From Helicobacteraceae bacterium (GTDB lineage Bacteria; Campylobacterota; Campylobacteria; Campylobacterales; SZUA-545): DNA of 37,681 bases. The notes below the pieces were generated by a model. It did not search any database, was not told the DNA's origin, and worked only from the letters and a program-made list of their open reading frames with translations. The position numbers and the translations under genes were made by a program. Below, piece after piece: positions 35,195 through 37,681 of this stretch. The stretch is taken from positions 1 to 37,681 of the forward strand of contig JAIRWX010000001.1 in assembly GCA_031268655.1 (NCBI GenBank). The letters are read 5' to 3'. The number at the start of each line of letters is the position of its first letter. The stretch's first letter is position 1.

Positions 35195-36364
35195 ATGGTT
35201 ATCGGAGCGCCGTTCAAGAACGGGAGCGTTAAAATTATGCTGCTTGGCGGCGGCGAGCTTGGCAAAGAGGTTGCGATCGAAGCTTTGCGGCTTGGTTTGG
35301 AGGTCGTCGTTTTGGATCGCTATCCAAACGCCCCCGCGCATTTGGCGGCGACTAAATCCTACGCGATTGATCTAAAGGACAAATCAAGCGTTCTCAAGAT
35401 TATCAGGCGCGAAAAACCGTCTTACATTCTGCCCGAAATCGAGGCGATCAGCATAGAGGCGCTGATCGAAGCGGAAAAAGAGGGTTTTCGCGTAATTCCA
35501 AACGCTCGCGCCGTGCAACTCACGATGAACCGCAGGGGCGTAAGACAACTTGCCGCCGAAGAGCTTGGGTTGAAAACAAGCGGCTATCGTTTCGTAAAAA
35601 CATACGACGAGCTGACCCAAGCCGCCGAAGAGCTCGGTTATCCGTGCGTGATCAAACCCGCGATGAGTAGCAGCGGACACGGGCAGAGCGTAGCAAAAAG
35701 CGCAAACGATCTTGAAAAAAGTTTCGCCTTTGCGAGAGAGGACGCGCGCGGCGACGGCAGCGAGTTGATCGTCGAGGAGTTTATCCCGTTTGACGTAGAG
35801 ATCACGCTGCTTACCGTCCGCTCCGAGAAGGAGACCCGCTTCTGTCCTCCGATCGGACATATTCAAAAGGACGGCGACTATATTTATAGCTGGCAACCGA
35901 TCGCGTTAAGCGAAACTACGCGCGAAAAAGCGGAGTCGATCGCAAGGCGCGTTACGGACGCTTTGGGCGGGCGCGGAATTTTTGGCGTGGAGCTGTTTAT
36001 TAAAGGCGACGAGGTATATTTCAGCGAGGTCAGTCCGCGCCCTCACGATACGGGAATGGTTACTTTGATAACGCAAAATCAGAGCGAGTTCGCGCTCCAT
36101 ATTCGCGCCGTTCTGGGTTTGCCGCTCGGTTTTACTCTCGTAGGCGCGGGCGCGAGCGCGGCGTATAAGGCCGACGGCGAAAGCGCCGATCCGATTCTTG
36201 AAATACCCGACGAATTGTTTTCAGATCGCTCTTTCGTTCGCGTTTTTGGCAAGCCGACAAGTCGCAAAGGACGCAGAATGGCGGTCGTTTTAACCGCCGA
36301 CGAAACGAGCGAAAAGGCGCTTGGAAACGCCAAAGCGCTAGTTGCGCGAATCAAAGATCGCTAG
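35195..36364 (+). CDS. purT: formate-dependent phosphoribosylglycinamide formyltransferase PurT
   Basis: Makes formyl-GAR in purine synthesis directly from formate and ATP. The 389-aa protein is a full-length ATP-grasp enzyme close to E. coli Pur[21 protein letters not shown] near residue 11, [19 protein letters not shown] near 108, [13 protein letters not shown] (ATP loop) near 153, [16 protein letters not shown] near 190, and [16 protein letters not shown] near 279. The ATG has AAGGG six bases upstream. Its stop overlaps the GTG start of dxr by one base. Confidence 0.97.
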   Translation: MVIGAPFKNGSVKIMLLGGGELGKEVAIEALRLGLEVVVLDRYPNAPAHLAATKSYAIDLKDKSSVLKIIRREKPSYILPEIEAISIEALIEAEKEGFRVIPNARAVQLTMNRRGVRQLAAEELGLKTSGYRFVKTYDELTQAAEELGYPCVIKPAMSSSGHGQSVAKSANDLEKSFAFAREDARGDGSELIVEEFIPFDVEITLLTVRSEKETRFCPPIGHIQKDGDYIYSWQPIALSETTREKAESIARRVTDALGGRGIFGVELFIKGDEVYFSEVSPRPHDTGMVTLITQNQSEFALHIRAVLGLPLGFTLVGAGASAAYKADGESADPILEIPDELFSDRSFVRVFGKPTSRKGRRMAVVLTADETSEKALGNAKALVARIKDR

Positions 36365-37437
36365 TGGTTTTGCTGGGTTCTACGGGTTCGATAGGTCGCG
36401 CGGCGCTCGATATTGCCGAACGTTTTAATCTGCCGATCGAGACGCTGGTCGCGGGGTTTAACTCGGATCTGCTAAACGAGCAGATCGGGCGTTTTAAGCC
36501 GCGCCGCGTAGCGCTCGCCAGCCGCGCCGCCGCCGAAAAAACGAATTTTCCAAACGCGAAATACGGCGAGGCGGCGATCTTGGAGGCTATCGAAGAGAGC
36601 GAGAGCGATCTCGTCGTAAACGCGCTTTCGGGTTTTTGCGGTTTGCGCCCAACGCTAACGGCGCTTCAGCGCGGCAAGCGGCTCGCTTTAGCGAACAAGG
36701 AATCGCTCGCGTGCGCGGGCGCGTTTATCGACGCGAGCAAAATTCGCCCGATCGACAGCGAGCACTTTGGCGTTTGGTATCTCTCTCGCGATCGCGCTAT
36801 CGAGCGCGTTATTCTCACCGCCAGCGGCGGCGCGCTCAGAGATCTGTCGCTCGCGGAGGCGGAAAACGCCCCGATCGAGCGGGTTTTGCGCCACCCGAAC
36901 TGGTCGATGGGCGCGAAGATTACAATCGATAGCGCGACGATGGTCAATAAACTATTCGAGATACTGGAGGCGCGCTGGCTGTTTGGTTGCGGCGCGATCG
37001 ACGCGGTTATAGAGCGAAGTTCTATATTTCATGCGCTGATCGCGTTCAAAGACGGCTGCGTAACGGCGCACGCCTCGCCGACAGATATGCGTTTGGCGAT
37101 CGCCTACGCGATCATGGGCGAGTTAAACGAGCCGATCGCGGGCGAAATAGACCTTTTTAATCTGCCGCCGATTCGCTTTGAGAGGATTAAAGCCGAGCGT
37201 TACCCCGTCTGGGCGCTTAAAGAGACGCTGTTAAAAGAGCCGAAACTCGGCGTAGTTTTGAACGCGGCAAACGAGGCGGCGCTGTCTCGCTACCGATCGG
37301 GCGCGATCGGCTTCGGCGCGATTTCGCGTCTGATTCTGGACGCTTTTGATCGTTTTGACGCGCCGCCTAGTTCTATCGACGAGTCGCTTGATCTGCACGG
37401 CGAAGCGTATAGATGGGCGATGGAGCGCAACGTCTAA
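36364..37437 (+). CDS. dxr: 1-deoxy-D-xylulose-5-phosphate reductoisomerase
   Basis: The second step of the non-mevalonate isoprenoid pathway (DXP to MEP, NADPH). The 357-aa protein has the N-terminal NADPH fold (LLGSTGSIGRAALDI), LANKESLACAG near residue 115, the metal site DSEHFGVWYLS near 136, HPNWSMGAKITIDSATMVNK near 177, and the closing helix LDLHGEAYRWAMERNV. It is slightly shorter than E. coli Dxr (398 aa). The start is GTG, sharing a base with the purT stop. It is the last complete gene of the window. Confidence 0.96.
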   Translation: MVLLGSTGSIGRAALDIAERFNLPIETLVAGFNSDLLNEQIGRFKPRRVALASRAAAEKTNFPNAKYGEAAILEAIEESESDLVVNALSGFCGLRPTLTALQRGKRLALANKESLACAGAFIDASKIRPIDSEHFGVWYLSRDRAIERVILTASGGALRDLSLAEAENAPIERVLRHPNWSMGAKITIDSATMVNKLFEILEARWLFGCGAIDAVIERSSIFHALIAFKDGCVTAHASPTDMRLAIAYAIMGELNEPIAGEIDLFNLPPIRFERIKAERYPVWALKETLLKEPKLGVVLNAANEAALSRYRSGAIGFGAISRLILDAFDRFDAPPSSIDESLDLHGEAYRWAMERNV

Positions 37438-37537
37438 CGGATCGTAAAGCCGACGTTTGATCGCCGCGCCGACTTTCAAGAGCGCCGCTTGCAAACGGGC
37501 TAAGAGGCGATGGACGACGACGTTCGCCTATTCGTAA

Positions 37538-37681
37538 GTTAAACAAAATCCGCGGCAGACTCCGCTCAACTCGGGCGGCGTGCAAGCCGCGATCGTTCTT
37601 AAGGTTAGCGAAGGGCGACCAAACGTAGAGGATCTGTTTAAGAACAAAGAGGTCGCGCTGGCGATCAACACCTCCGACAAC
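37538..37681 (+). pseudogene. carB: carB C-terminal fragment, 5'-truncated and cut by window edge
   Basis: The frame opens only after a TAA at 37535-37537 and runs off the window (48 codons). It reads GGVQAAIVLKVSEGRPNVED and KEVALAINTSDN, the end of carbamoyl-phosphate synthase large subunit (E. coli has KVHEGRPHIQDRIKNGE...INT). The ~900 residues that normally precede it are absent; dxr lies there instead. A GTG at 37580 could start a short peptide, but a remnant of a rearranged or duplicated carB is more likely. Confidence 0.6.

Overview
The window looks like chromosome of a Campylobacterota (epsilonproteobacterial) species that I cannot name. The dnaA-dnaN-gyrB block, DnaA-box-like sites with a TTCAC core, a DUF3015 protein, an OprD-like porin, and surface-modification genes with long G/C homopolymers all fit that phylum. 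The overall base composition is fairly GC-rich for the group by eye (not counted). The palindrome CGATCG and the octamer GCGATCGC are strikingly frequent, as with the HIP1 octamer of cyanobacteria.

Layout: 1-2759 holds a Mur-ligase-N-terminus-like partial gene and metG. 2975-4132 is a porin. 4415-6982 is a compact minus-strand operon encoding a twin-arginine-exported flavin amine/amino-acid oxidase, a periplasmic c-type cytochrome and an exported RidA (imine deaminase). Together they read as a periplasmic amine or amino-acid dehydrogenase pathway. 7333-14906 is the origin region: queD and ruvC on the minus strand, then dnaA, dnaN, gyrB, an HD-domain gene and queF on the plus strand. A likely bipartite oriC flanks dnaA, with DnaA boxes next to a five-fold CTA repeat (DnaA-trio) just before dnaN.

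14941-16106 is a glycosyltransferase (fucosyltransferase-like) gene split by a 14-base C/G tract, so this copy is out of frame. 16233-16337 is a well-supported SRP RNA gene. A patatin phospholipase and bioF follow. 18828-20958 is a type II restriction-modification pair with a Dam-like methylase, poorer in the genome's signature octamer than its surroundings. A small metal-binding protein and a PiT phosphate transporter come next.

22983-28317 runs on the plus strand: a periplasmic thioredoxin-like protein, a DUF4405 membrane protein, and a TolC/MacA/MacB-type efflux system with MacB split into ATPase and permease. After a DUF2156 gene on the minus strand, 29452-30391 is a degraded stretch with a small frameshifted lipoprotein gene and a second coding remnant. 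30392-31384 is an AT-rich sulfotransferase gene with an in-frame 15-G tract, a second probable phase-variable switch. 31451-35074 holds envelope genes (lipoprotein, alpha/beta hydrolase, DUF4105/Lnb-like, DUF3015). 35195-37437 is purT and dxr, and the right edge carries a 5'-truncated carB fragment.

The strongest candidates for new biology are the oxidase-cytochrome-RidA operon, the two homopolymer-switched envelope-modification genes (one of them a sulfotransferase), and the HIP1-like octamer enrichment alongside a Dam-like restriction-modification system.
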